From assembly GCF_007655135.1 (NCBI RefSeq), contig NC_045132.1:27708354-27772353 (forward strand): a stretch of 64,000 nt of DNA, read 5' to 3'. Source of the DNA: Punica granatum (taxonomy: Eukaryota; Streptophyta; Magnoliopsida; Myrtales; Lythraceae). The notes beneath the pieces were generated by a model that did not search any database, was not told the origin of the DNA, and was given only the letters and a program-made list of their open reading frames with translations. Position numbers and translations under genes: made by a program. Below are positions 1 to 10,739 of the stretch, in pieces (the first letter of the stretch is position 1; every line of letters begins with the position of its first letter).

Positions 1-134
1 GGGACCGCAACACACTAAATAACAAAATTAGCACCGGAGGTAGGTCAAGCTACCTCGTTTCGTCGTCGGGAACCGAACCAGCTGATACCGATGTTTCTTG
101 ATCAGGGTGTTCGACGGTTCTGATTCCTGCTAGA

Positions 135-497
135 GTGGCCCAGGCCTTAATGACGCACTTTGAGAGGATGAATTCTCAGCCACGGGCGAGTATCGGTAAT
201 GTTCTTGTCTTCTTGACCAGAGAATCTTCTTTTGGCAAAAGTCATTTTCTATTCCACCGTGAAATTGAAATTGAAATTGATGTGGTTTTTGTCTCTTTCA
301 TTTCTCTGCTAGTTTCAGCTCCTCAATCCCGCTGATCTAGTCTAATGTCCTTTTTTTTGCAAGTTTGTTCATAGTGCCTGTTCTCTTCTGCAGATGGAAG
401 ATTGGGAGGATTGAAATTCCAACAGAAGAGCCAGTCCCAGGCGGCTCCAGCCCTTAACAATAACGACACGGGCCTTCCCCACGAATGGATCTATTGA
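135..497 (+). CDS. 3'-terminal exons of an unrecognised gene (partial)
   Basis: Two exons read as one continuous frame. The first begins at or just before base 135 (AG acceptor near 133-135) and ends at 195 before a GT donor. The second runs 394-497, follows a pyrimidine-rich tract ending in CTGCAG, and stops at TGA 495-497. Together they encode about 54 residues, basic and rich in Gln, Ser and Asn, ending in GLPHEWIY. The phase-1 join is consistent on both sides. I do not recognise the family and the 5' part lies outside the window. Possible polyadenylation signals (AATAAA-like) lie near 560 and 665. It could also be the tail of an alternative transcript. Evidence is splice logic plus frame only. 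Confidence 0.35.
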
Positions 498-2189
498 CAC
501 CCCTCTTTGATCCTGTAGGCTGACATAAGGATGATCGTTTTCGCTGTCGGAGAACAGGATGAATAAAGAGCGAAATCGAAGGCATAGCTCAGACTTTTTG
601 TTCAGGGTACTTATCTACAGTATTGGTAGTAGCAGTAGTAGTAGAGGAAGGTGGGATTATAATTAATAAATGATAAAAAAGAGCCAAGTATGGAATGGGG
701 TTGGGGTCTCTCTACTCTGCAATCTGTCTTGCTCCTTAACAAATAAATAAAAATCATATGCCCGATCTGGTTCTACAATTATTCAAGAAGAAGCTGAGAC
801 TACCTTTTCTTGTAAACCTATGTTCTCCACTCTTCACAAGAAGTTGGCCTTAGCGGGCGGCCATTGGAATTAGAATTGGAAGTAAAATTAATGTGTCGAT
901 TTTGGCCTGGGACGGGGCGTTCGGCATAGATCAAATTTTCTTGTTAATGTTGAGCATAAAAACCACTACGCAGGAGTAGAACTCGACAAATGATTATTAT
1001 TATTATTATTATTATGCTAAGGGGAGTTCTGCCCCACAATTGCATTCGTTGATTGAAATTATTGATTGATTTATGTTTGATAATTAAATATATATGCCTG
1101 GGACTGGGCTGGGATCATCTTTCCCATTCACGGAGGGACAGGATAGGCCCAAAATAAAATGGCATCAGCTTCGCCTTTTAGGGGCCCGTAATTGATTGAT
1201 GGGGCGGCAATGGATGTCAATGAGAGAGAGGCATCGAACAATCATTCCCGATCATCAATCACTTCACAAGCAAAGCACGCGCTAATAATTAATTAGTATA
1301 ATAATAACAACAATAATAATAATAATAATAACCAGTCCATGCCCATGCTCAGCAAAGCATTGGAATGTTTTGTCGTCACCCGTGGGGCCTCACCTCACTG
1401 GAACACAAATAATAAATAATTGGTCATGATGGCTGGGCTGGGCTGGGTAACGCATGGCTGTTGGGGTTGGCTTGGCAGGGCAGTGTCACTCACTCTCTCA
1501 ACAGTCAGCTATGCAATGCTGTGCTCAGCTCGGGTTTAGCCCCACGACCACCACCACCACCACTACTACTACTACTGTTATTGTGCTCCTCCTATAGCCC
1601 GATTTTGGGCCACTCAAACTTTGGGCTTGGTCTCGAACCGAAGTGTCCAATCGTGTTGGAATTAATTTAATATTCATTCATTCGCTTGGAGTAGTGGATG
1701 GATGGATAGGAAGAGATAAAAGGGTCCATTCCATCTGTCTGCCTTTGTATTCAATTCAATTCAATTCACGTACACATCCATTTCTATGGTCCCTGCCAAT
1801 TCTTGTTCAGCAACTTCTTGTTCAGCAATTTCTTGCTCCAACCCATTCACAGTATGTATATACAATCCCAGCTGCAAATTCTGATGGAAGGATCTGTGAC
1901 AATTTCTCTTCTCGTTTTACGGCCATAATATATACATATATGTGATATGATCCTACAGATTAGACGAAGTTATTATATATAAGATAAGATAATAATAATT
2001 ATTTTTTTAATAATATAATCAAAATCCAAAAGGAAGGTCCTGTCTTATTATATTATAAGACAAAGGCAAAAGCTACGTTAATTAATTACACAAGATTTAA
2101 GTTGATGATGATATTACTGCATTGCTTTTGCTGTTGCTGTTGCTGTTGCTGCTGCATCGATCCGGTCGGCCTCAGGGTGATCCTCAGGC
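498..2189. other. intergenic, microsatellite-rich
   Basis: No gene is supported here. It holds simple repeats: ATT near 989-1015, AAT near 1300-1332 and CCA/ACT near 1548-1577. A TTGCTG-type tract near 2120-2155 lies just past the stop of the first COPT gene and probably falls in its 3' UTR. Short open frames in this stretch have repeat-driven composition and no family signature. Confidence 0.6.
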
Positions 2190-2681
2190 TCAGCAATTCA
2201 TTGTGGGAACATCGGAGGTCTTCACATATGGCGGCTGCAATTCCCCCCGTTTCCCAAATGCTCCGCTCCCGAATATCAGAAACCCCACCATGTGCCCCAC
2301 GATCGCCGCGATAAACACCCCGCCGTTGAACGACATCAGAGCCAGCATGATCAGGTACGCCAGCCCCATGCGGATCGCGTGCACCATCGTCTTGGCGACG
2401 CCTCGGGCCAATCCGCCGCCCTGCCCCATCATCAGCCGGCACCGGGTGAGGAACTCGACGAGGACGGCGAGGGCGAAGGTGACGAACAGGGCGAGGACGT
2501 ACATCCCAGTGCTGGTCCCGGGCCAGCCGGAGAAGAGGATATAGCCGTCCTTGCCCCAGAAGAAGGTCATGTGCATCATCGTCGTCATCTTGTGGGGGTG
2601 GTGGGGTGGAGCCGGCGCCCCGGTGGTGGCGTTGGCCGTATGCGGCGGCGCCATCCCGCCCATGCCGCCGCCCATGTCCAT
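2190..2681 (-). CDS. COPT/Ctr copper transporter, tandem copy 1
   Basis: Intronless gene for a 163-residue Ctr-family Cu(I) transporter. Such proteins form membrane trimers that move Cu(I) into the cytosol from the apoplast or from the vacuole. The N-terminus is Met- and His-rich (MDMGGGMGGM, then HKMTTMMHM), as expected for extracellular copper capture. FFWGKDGYILFSGWPG precedes TM1. TM2 carries the MxxxM selectivity motif (MLALM) and TM3 the GxxxG packing motif (GHMVGFLIFG). The tail ends in MNC, matching the usual terminal Cys. The start is the first Met of the Met-rich segment. It is the first of three minus-strand COPT genes, with three GTAC cores about 200-250 bp upstream of the ATG. 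Closest to the COPT1/2/6 type by its Met-rich N-terminus; the exact orthologue is uncertain. Confidence 0.93.
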   Translation of the reverse strand: MDMGGGMGGMAPPHTANATTGAPAPPHHPHKMTTMMHMTFFWGKDGYILFSGWPGTSTGMYVLALFVTFALAVLVEFLTRCRLMMGQGGGLARGVAKTMVHAIRMGLAYLIMLALMSFNGGVFIAAIVGHMVGFLIFGSGAFGKRGELQPPYVKTSDVPTMNC

Positions 2682-2880
2682 GGTTGCAGTGCAATTTGGG
2701 GGGAAGGGAAAGGAAAATGAAGAAATTTGGGTGGAGAGTAGGGCTAGGTTTTCTTTTTATGTTTTTTTTTTTTGGAGATATTATGGAAAAATGCCAAAAC
2801 TGATCATGAAAGGACCTTTATGGATGGCATATAATTTGGTCCTACGGTGCACAGAGAGAGAGGGGGGGAAGGGAGTAGTA

Positions 2881-2930
2881 GTACAGTACAATACGATACG
2901 ATGCCCCATCGGAATTGGTTATTGCAGTAC
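2881..2930. promoter_or_regulatory. GTAC cluster upstream of COPT copy 1 (candidate copper-response elements)
   Basis: GTAC occurs at 2881-2884, 2886-2889 and 2927-2930, about 200-250 bp upstream of the ATG. GTAC is the core bound by SPL7-type SBP factors in plant copper-deficiency responses, and COPT1/2/6-class genes are known SPL7 targets. The placement is seen; the function is inferred. Confidence 0.5.
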
Positions 2931-2949
2931 AGAAAATTCCCAACAACAT

Positions 2950-4547
2950 TTGCTGTTCGTTGCCGTCCGGCTCACGCGGCATTTCTTCTTATTTAACTTC
3001 TGTTTTATTTTGCTGTCAATTGCATTCTTGAAAAATCCTATGGTACATATACCTCATGTAAATATACCCATACATATAGATTATTCAAGTAGTTTGTCAT
3101 CTATTTCTTTTAAATTAAATCTCAATTTTGGATCTTTCTGAATTGCCAATGAAAAAAATTTATAATTAAAAAGTTTTATCTCAATTCGAACTAAATTAAT
3201 TGGTGTTTATTGAATTTTTTGGACACAGAGTGCACGGATAAATAAAAGTAAAAACATATATGATATATACACATGAATTTACTTGAAATACTTTGAATAA
3301 TTTAATGATAATTTAAGAAAAATTATATAAAAATCAAGTAAAATGACTTGACATCAAGTAAATTATTTTTAAAAATATACAATTGTTTTATTTGTAAGTA
3401 TTATTCAATCTATATATTGTAAACCAACCTGTCATTGCATTTGCAGGGAAAGGAAAACTTTTATGGATGGTGAGTTTATACTTACTCACCTTATGTATTT
3501 GGTCTTTGATGTAATATTCCTTTTCAGTCGTATCGAACAAAAATTAAACGAATGAGGCCAATTGTATCAATCATCAGTTTGAATTCTCAACCACGTACGA
3601 TAAATTTAGACGAGAGTTTTTTTTTTTGTATATTCCCTGATTTTATTTAAATTCGAGGAAAATTTCCATGCTGGAAGAATTGAAGCTCAAACAATTGTAT
3701 CAACTGTAATATAACATGAAATATATTCTTTTTTATTTTTATGAATGACATGAAGTATATTCACTATACATATACTTGAGAAGAATCAAACGACCATATA
3801 TACTGTTTCCTTATACACCAATGACTTTCTCACCATCTAATCGGTGACATTACCGAGAATATCTTCTTTTTTCTTTCTGGGGGTAAAGATAATATCAATT
3901 TTTGTTTTAAATGTATTGGTCAATTTCCACCAGACAGATCCTACCGAAACCATACAGAGTCTTTACGAAACAAAGTCTATTGTGGTTTTTTATTAAAAAA
4001 GGAAAAAAAAAAGAAGAAGAAGTTCTACCAGCTAGCTACAAGCTTTTCAAAATTAGCCTTTTTCTCCAATTTAGAAATTAGAAAACTCGACATGCATTAA
4101 CTCCCTCTAATTTGACTTCACTTAATTAATTAATTGGCCGACTAATTCGTCATGAATTATTAATGAGGATATTTTTTTTTAGGGGATTTTTTTTTTGGAA
4201 AAAGCGTTTTCCTCTACGGTACGTCTCCAAGTCTAAAGAAAGAAAGGCCTGATTCTTGCCGTTTTTAGTGCTTGTACTTTTCGTTCTTGACGTCCCAAAG
4301 TTGAACAAGTCCTCCCACCGGACACATACTCTCCCGCTACATTATATTCCATTTTAGTGTTTCCTTTCTTTTTTCGTGGTTATTTTATATATATACCATA
4401 ATACCATACACTACAGACCTTATTATAGTGTATCTGGTACAAAAAGTGTCGCAAGATTAGTAAGTCTAAATTGCTAAATAGATATGACAAATTATGTTAG
4501 GAGTTCAATGAAAAACGAAAAAGAAAAATAAAATGTTGGCACGGGGC

Positions 4548-4579
<32 letters not shown>

Positions 4580-6200
4580 ACCTATACATATGTAAGGGTA
4601 AGGCTTTGGTGTCATGTTGATTTCTTGAAAAACAACATAATCTACTTTCTTTTGCTTTCTCATTGCCCTTCAATTACATATACTAATTAAGGGTAACTAA
4701 TATTGCTTGACAATCTGTTGGATACGTCTTGGAATGTTAGAATTGAGCACACGTACCGTAAAGGAAACTCGTGTGCGGATTGCTTTGCGAGGAAAGCTCT
4801 TCAATTGCTTCTTGGTCTTTATCGTTATCATTGTCCACCGGTTTATCCTGGAGCACTGTTTTTCGGTTATATTATTGCAGTATCCATACCCATCGTTATT
4901 TTTCATAATTTTTAGTTTTTATTGTATTTTCTTTTCTTTCCTTGCGCATTTGCCCGGTTTCCTACCGAATATATATATATATTGTGCGTGACGATCAGTG
5001 GGCTAATGTAAATATTGCGAATCCTAGTAAAGTCCGATACCTTTTCATTGCCGAATCTAATTTATTTTATCAGTTCTGATATATAGCTCTTTTTTTTTTG
5101 TGTTGCTTGTATATATCTCTTGTTATTGATTATTTCCAAACCGGCTAGCTAGTACAGCACTGTCCCATCTCTTAAAGTCGGGAAAATATTTACTCAGTCA
5201 TTTGATCATTTAACACTCAATCACAATGAATAATACTCAATGAATATCTTCTCCTCAAAGTCGCCGTGTCTTGACTTAACTTTTTTTTTTTCGATTATAA
5301 GAAAAGCTTGAAGTGTAATATAATGAAAAAAAATTCTAAATAACTAATAAAATAGCATATATAGCCTTACTAGGTATTAAATTTATGATTTATAAGTCAA
5401 CAGACGAGAGCGTGCGCCACTGTTCTACACTTTTTTTTTATTGGCTCGACTTAACTTTGCAATTCTCCAAGATATATACTTATCCTCAGCTTCTTTTTAA
5501 GAAGTAAATTTATTGTTTTTCTTATCTCGTCCTCTCACGTTAGAAACATCTTTTCCATATGTTTCTAGCTAGACCCCGAGACTCTGTGCCCTGCCATTTT
5601 ATTATAGGTATCATAAAGCTATCAATTAATTAATCAGATGTTTATCATCGCAAGATTTTTTGTTTCTTTCTTTCTTTTTTTTCATAGATATGGAGAGATC
5701 AATCCAATATCCCTCCGAATTGAGGATGTACGTTATTGTTCCGCAAGCAAGGTACTATATATGGAATTACCCTATCATCAGAAAACTATGCTTTGGTGAC
5801 ATGGAAGAAATAACAAGGTGGATGGAGGGGTTACACCCACATGTTGCATTTCTTTTTCTTTTGTTTACGTATCGTAGGTCTCAAACAAAACTAATTATCA
5901 TCTCATGCATTGTGTAATTAACTGAACATGCCCTATACATTTGAGGAAGCAAAAATGTATTACATTAGAAATATATACGTAAAAGCATCGAGCATAATGT
6001 ATATATGGCATAGATTTCCAAATTTCTTCACTTTCTTTTTTTACAGGATAAACATGAAAATTACCAGATAAAAATTAAAAAAAAAAACGAAATTGAAAAA
6101 CTTGTTCACAATTTTACTTTGATGAACACCAAATAAAATAGACGCTTATTATAGCAACACGGAGCAAGTGGGTACTGTGAGATATATGAAATATATTATC
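2950..6200. other. AT-rich intergenic region with a LINE relic
   Basis: Between COPT copies 1 and 2 I see long AT-rich stretches, homopolymer T/A runs and a TA-dinucleotide array near 4549-4571. The only coding trace is the RNase H-like relic listed separately. The small open frame at 5660-5917 has no recognisable domain. Confidence 0.5.
4703..4836 (+). pseudogene. RNase H-like fragment of a LINE-type element
   Basis: A short frame reads WNVRIEHTYRKGNSCADCFA followed by RKAL. This resembles the end of the RNase H domain of plant non-LTR retrotransposons, where the pattern HxxREGNxxADxLAxxA is typical and the Asp of the AD pair is catalytic. No reverse transcriptase or endonuclease is visible nearby, so this is a small relic. 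Chance resemblance cannot be excluded at this length. Confidence 0.45.
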
Positions 6201-6218
6201 AGCTAATGGTAGGATAGA

Positions 6219-6683
6219 TCAACAGCCGCATGGCGAAGGATCGGACGATACTGCTTTCTCCTCTGGCTTGGCCCTAATGGCCCTACTCCCAAAGAGAAAG
6301 AAGCCCACAGCGTGCCCCGCCACCGCGACTAGTAAGACCCCGCCGTTGAATGACATGACCGCCAACATCAAGAGAAAAGCAAGGCCAACACGTAGGCCGT
6401 ATAAGGCCGTCTGGACGAGACCAGTCATGATGCGATTTGGTGGCGACGAGTGTGTACTGGGAGGGGAGCTGCCTGATGAGAATTTGGCATGACTACAGTG
6501 GGAGAGCCACTCGACGATGACCCCAAGGAAGAATACGAAGATGAGAGCAAGGGCATACATGCCATCGCGAGTGGCCGGCCATCCCCGGAAGAGGATCTCG
6601 GAGTCCTTCCCCCAGTAGAAAGTCATGTGGGTGTAGCTCATCTCGTGACTTCCCATATGATCGTGATCCCCCGTTCCTTCCAT
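6219..6683 (-). CDS. COPT/Ctr copper transporter, tandem copy 2
   Basis: Intronless 154-residue Ctr-family Cu(I) transporter. I chose the ATG at 6683 (MEGTGDHDHMGSHEMSYTHM). The open frame continues upstream to 6845, but that extension lacks family similarity and lies in a TA-rich leader. The N-terminus holds His/Met motifs, followed by TFYWGKDSEILFRGWP before TM1. TM2 has MLAVM (MxxxM) and TM3 GHAVGFFLFGS (GxxxG). The tail ends in CGC, a Cys motif known in Ctr proteins to bind or hand over copper. The TM1-TM2 loop is longer than in copy 1 and Ser/Pro-rich. Three GTAC cores lie about 195-255 bp upstream. Closest to COPT1/2-type plasma-membrane importers. Confidence 0.93.
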   Translation of the reverse strand: MEGTGDHDHMGSHEMSYTHMTFYWGKDSEILFRGWPATRDGMYALALIFVFFLGVIVEWLSHCSHAKFSSGSSPPSTHSSPPNRIMTGLVQTALYGLRVGLAFLLMLAVMSFNGGVLLVAVAGHAVGFFLFGSRAIRAKPEEKAVSSDPSPCGC

Positions 6684-6877
6684 ATCTGCCTGTCTCTCTC
6701 TTTGAATAACTATAAGAAGAAAAAGGAAGACGAGAGGGTTGAAGAATTGAGTTCTATGGCTCTGTGGTATTTGAATGTGAGATGGACGATATATATGTGT
6801 GTGTATATACAAGGGGGATGGAGACGAGAATGAAACTAAGAACATTTATATACACACACAGAAATATATGTAATGAA

Positions 6878-6939
6878 GTACATCGCTAGCTACATTCTAT
6901 CTGGAAGGTTATGCTCGTTATGTACTGCACATGAAGTAC
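6878..6939. promoter_or_regulatory. GTAC cluster upstream of COPT copy 2
   Basis: GTAC at 6878-6881, 6922-6925 and 6936-6939, about 195-255 bp upstream of the chosen ATG. The arrangement resembles that upstream of copy 1. Candidate SPL7-type copper-response sites by motif and position only. Confidence 0.5.
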
Positions 6940-8104
6940 GCCTTGTGTGCAATGGTAATTGTCACAAAACACATCAAAAATATTATTTTTATTAACAATA
7001 TATATATTTTATTTTTATTTACATATTAAAAATCAAAATGACAAACTTGTGGTATTACCACATGGCGCCACTGTTGCATACAATACAACACTTTCACATA
7101 TCAGAAATTTTCCAACCAGACGTGATTACAGTGGAAGAATCAAAGGCTAATTAACAGCAATCCCAAAGTCAAATAGAAATTATTAACACGTCCTTTTCTT
7201 GCTGAATAGAAATAATTATAACATCGCCAATGTAATGTGTGGCACCAATTGATAACTCTATAATATTATTGAATACAAGAATTATTGTAATCTATCACTT
7301 GCATACAGTCACATCGTAATTTCATATGAGTCGGGGTAGATAACAATTTGTAAGTATAGTCTGTGTACATGGAGTCATGATTGTCTAGTTTCGGAGTCAA
7401 CCCCTTTATTATTTCATCTGCCAACCGATATTATCATAGCCGGCAGATATTACCATGTTATACGTGTCACTAGTACTCTCTCTCTATATATAGTCTCGTG
7501 GTACTTCTTAATACACTGACTGCACAACTTTTGACATGGGAATAAATTGATTATTGACGAGTTTTTTGGTTAAATATAAAAATCTCCTTTCAATATCTAT
7601 TGTTTTCATTGTACTTTCATTGATATCTCTCGACTCGATGTGTACAACAAAAAGAAAATGCAGTCCTGATAAATGCTTGTCCTAGTGCCGCACTAGTTCG
7701 GGCTTATAATTAACTTCTTACGACCTCACTTTTGGTTCCTGATTTTTCGCACAAGCACTCAAGATTAGCGTGCTGATAATAGCCATGATTTTTATTTTCC
7801 TGGCAAGACCAGGGAGATATTTAAGTTTATATATATATATTGAGTTCATTGAGGCTAATCCTCACTTAGGCATGAAATTTTTTCTTTTTTTTCGGTGGAT
7901 ACTTAACATGAACTTTAATTATTGGAAGTTCATACACTAAACGATATGAAACTACTTATGCACAATTATATAACGGAAAATATTAGCAAAATATACGTGT
8001 CTAGATACCATAATGTAACCTACAGAAGATTCTGCAAATTGTACAGAGCCCGTTGTTGCAGCTGGCTACTACAATATATATATATATATATATATGAACT
8101 ATCA
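6940..8104. other. intergenic between COPT copies 2 and 3
   Basis: AT-rich DNA without supported genes. A TA-dinucleotide run at about 8075-8095 lies just past the stop of COPT copy 3. Confidence 0.5.
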
Positions 8105-8482
8105 TCAACAATTCAATGGAGGAAGATCGGAAGGTTCTTGATAGTCCCCGACCCGCCACTTCCTGAACATCTGGCTGCCAAAAACCAAGAATCCGAAGGT
8201 GTATCCACCGACCGCGGATAGGAATACACCACCATCAAATGACATGATTGCAAGCATCACCAGATAAGCCACCGCCACTCGAAGGGCATACATAGATGTC
8301 TGCAGAATCCCAGCCATCACGCTATCAGTGTTGGACTTGATCAGGCGCACGTGAGATAGCCACTCGACGAACACCGAGAGCAGAAAGACGAGGAGGAGGG
8401 CTAGCACGTAGGAAAGTAAGCTGTGGCCTGGCCAATTGGGGAAGAAGATCTCGGTGTTGGTCTTGGCCCATGAGAAGGCCAT
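8105..8482 (-). CDS. COPT/Ctr copper transporter, tandem copy 3 (short N-terminus)
   Basis: Intronless 125-residue Ctr-family protein. It begins directly at the pre-TM1 segment (MAFSWAKTNTEIFFPNWPGH). The only Met near the N-terminus is the start itself, and the frame is stopped upstream by TAG, so the Met/His-rich ectodomain of copies 1 and 2 is missing. The pore motifs are kept: MLAIM (MxxxM) in TM2 and GYTFGFLVFGS (GxxxG) in TM3, with a terminal NC. Members with short N-termini often act on internal membranes such as the tonoplast (COPT5-like), so it may export stored copper rather than import it; that is inference. An unseen 5' exon is possible. GTAC cores lie about 140-165 bp upstream. 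Confidence 0.88.
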   Translation of the reverse strand: MAFSWAKTNTEIFFPNWPGHSLLSYVLALLLVFLLSVFVEWLSHVRLIKSNTDSVMAGILQTSMYALRVAVAYLVMLAIMSFDGGVFLSAVGGYTFGFLVFGSQMFRKWRVGDYQEPSDLPPLNC

Positions 8483-8621
8483 ATGATCTTTCCTTTTCTT
8501 TATCGCGAGGCTGGCTGTCTAGGGGTGTAAAAGCAAGTGGAAGCATAAATTTATATACAGGGAGAGACACGGAAGTCCCATATAAGGAAAAGCTATATAT
8601 ATTATATGAATCCATGTGTAT

Positions 8622-8645
8622 GTACGTACTTGCAAATTTCTGTAC
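8622..8645. promoter_or_regulatory. GTAC cluster upstream of COPT copy 3
   Basis: A direct GTACGTAC at 8622-8629 and another GTAC at 8642-8645, about 140-165 bp upstream of the ATG. With copies 1 and 2 this makes three independent promoters with at least three GTAC cores in a short span. Confidence 0.5.
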
Positions 8646-8649
8646 TACC

Positions 8650-9390
8650 CTAGCTATGTGTAGTGTATAATATATATTGATGCTTTGGGCATTTTCGAAA
8701 CTCTACAAGAAAGCTTCCTTTCAGTAAAATTATCTGGCAAATCTACGAACAAAACACATTGTTCGATAAATCTACACTCCTGCACACATATTCTTTCGAA
8801 TTCTGAAAATTCTCATTGCATCATTCATACAAAGAAAACTTGCCAAAAACATTTCAGTTCAAAACTCTCGATCAAATATTGAATATTTATTTGATAGGAT
8901 ATATATTTATATTCTAGGTCGTTGTCAAGGTACAAAGTGGTGAACCTCGATAATGGCCCAAAGAGTGAGAGGGGCATTAAAATATCTGAAGTGCTTGCCT
9001 TTTTCCTTAAACTATATGCCGTTAGTCCAATGAAGTGAAGCTGACAGCCCGGCACTGCACTACATACACATCCGCCGGAGAGAGAGCTTTAGCACCATCT
9101 CTCAGTCCCATCTATGATTTTGCAGTACAAACAAACAAAGACAGTCGTACAAACAAAGACAGACGTACACACACACACACACAGAGACGGCACAACTGTG
9201 TAAGAAGACCTCATTCCCTTGGAATTGGACTCGGGCCAGTTTGTGTTGTACATTGAAAATTGTGGAAAGGCATGGCAACAATGCAGAAATGGAACATGGG
9301 ACCACTGACAGGGCCCGAGATTCCTTAGTTTTGAGCCCATGACTGCGTAAGCTTTGGATGGAATGTGCTACAAGGTTCTCCTATGTACGA
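8650..9390. other. intergenic
   Basis: No supported gene. A CA-repeat lies near 9168-9181. Short overlapping frames on both strands have no domain signature. Confidence 0.5.
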
Positions 9391-9398
9391 GAAAGTTC
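9391..9398. promoter_or_regulatory. possible two-unit heat-shock element
   Basis: GAAAGTTC matches the GAAnnTTC pair of a heat-shock element and lies about 200 bp upstream of the small heat-shock pseudogene. Only two units are perfect, so it could be chance. Confidence 0.25.
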
Positions 9399-9596
9399 GT
9401 TATTAACTGCCAATTTGAACATGTCTCTGGAAGATGCCACAGCAGAACAACCCCCCCACCCCCCGGCTTCTGTATGTATACCTCAACTCACCCTTCTCTT
9501 CTACGTCAGAGATCTCAGAGCAATTGCGAATCACCAAGCATCTTCCTCTACTTCGCTTTCTATATAGTCTCTGTATTTTCAATTACTCAGTAGGAA

Positions 9597-10093
9597 ATGT
9601 CGCTGATTCCGAGCTGGTTCGGTGGCCAAAGGAGCAATGTACGTCTTCGACCCCTTCTCACTCGATGTCTGGGACCCCTTCAAGGACTTTCCTTTCCCTG
9701 GCTCTTCCACCTCCCTCTCCTCTGGCTTCCCTGATGCCCTCCGGGAGAATACTGCATTCGTCAACAGCAGGATCGACTGGAAGGAGACCCCCGGAGGCGC
9801 ACGTGTTCAAGGTTGACCTTCCGGGGCTGAAGAAGGACGAGGTGAAGGTCGAGCTCGAGGACAACCGCGTGCTCCAGATCAGTGGCCAGAGGGACACTGA
9901 GAAGGAGGACAAGAATGATACATAGCACAGAGTCGAGCGCAGCTCCGGCAAGTTCATGGGGAGGTTTAGGGTGCCTGAGAATGCAAGGATGGATCAAGTC
10001 AAGGCTTCCATGGAGAATGGGGTGCTTACAGTCACCATCCCCAAGGTTGAGGAGAAGAAGCCCGGGGTCAAGGCCATTGAGATCTCGGATTAA
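9597..10093 (+). pseudogene. cytosolic class I small heat-shock protein pseudogene
   Basis: Conceptual reading gives a class I sHSP of about 160 residues, the normal size. It starts [14 protein letters not shown] at 9597, continues with [20 protein letters not shown], and has an alpha-crystallin domain ([36 protein letters not shown]) and the typical VKAIEIS end. It is broken in three places: a +1-type frameshift just after codon 14 (near 9640), an extra C in a C-run near 9791, and an in-frame TAG at 9923-9925 where the family has Trp. Similarity is otherwise very high over the whole length, so the damage looks recent. Working family members are ATP-independent holdase chaperones. Two of the lesions could be sequencing errors, but three together make a pseudogene more likely. 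Confidence 0.85.
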
Positions 10094-10130
10094 GCTAGAT
10101 TGGTGTGATTGTGATGTGCTTATTGGAGTA

Positions 10131-10735
10131 GGAGTGCGTTTGATTCAATTTAATTAAATAAGTGCTTAAAAGTTAATTACAAGTTAAAAGGAATATAAGA
10201 AAGAAGCAAAGATGAGAGATGAAAGTCTAAACTACTTAATCATTAAGCAAAAAATCACCTAATGAAATAAGTAAAATTTTTTGAATTAGGCGGTGTTTAA
10301 TAAATTAAGTACTTAATTTTTAAATACTTAATTAGTTAAGAGAATAAATGTATAGAAAGAAGGCAGGAATAAATAAAAATGAGAAAAGTTTTATAAGAGA
10401 TAAATAGTAACAATAAGTGAAAAATGACTTATTTTATTAAATTAAATTTTTTTTACTTATTTCATTAAGTGATTTTTTTGCTTAATGATGAAGTAATTTA
10501 GATCTTATCTCTCATCTTTTCGTCTTTCTTACATTCATTTTTTCTTATAACTAATTTGCAATTAATTTTTAAGCATTTATTTAATTAAGTTGAATCAAAC
10601 ACACCTTTAATGAAATTAGTCGTTTTTCACTTATTGATACTCTTTATCTTTTGCAAAACTTCTCTCATTATTATTCATTCTTCCATTCCTGCTATATATT
10701 TCTTTTAAGCGCTTACATTTATCAAACTGTGGAAT
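10131..10735. mobile_element. interlocked foldback MITE pair
   Basis: Two sets of imperfect inverted arms interleave. Arm 1 (about 10131-10290, starting near GTGCGTTTGATTCAA) is matched in reverse by about 10440-10603 (ending TTGAATCAAACACACC). Arm 2 (about 10295-10440, starting GGTGTTTAATAAATTAAG) is matched in reverse by about 10605-10735. All arms are AT-rich and carry no coding capacity. The 1-2-1'-2' order suggests one MITE inserted into or recombined with a relative. No clear target duplication was found. Confidence 0.55.
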
Positions 10736-10739
10736 GTTG

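Noticed and set aside
2086..2720. Long frames overlapping COPT copy 1 in other frames and on the other strand
   Set aside because: GC-rich shadow frames of the real gene; no family similarity.
5660..5917. 85-residue frame between COPT copies 1 and 2
   Set aside because: No recognisable domain, T-rich start, no splice partners.
6684..6845. 54-residue N-terminal extension of COPT copy 2
   Set aside because: Lies in a TA/CA-rich leader, lacks similarity, and the His/Met-rich start MEGTGDHDHM at 6683 fits the family.
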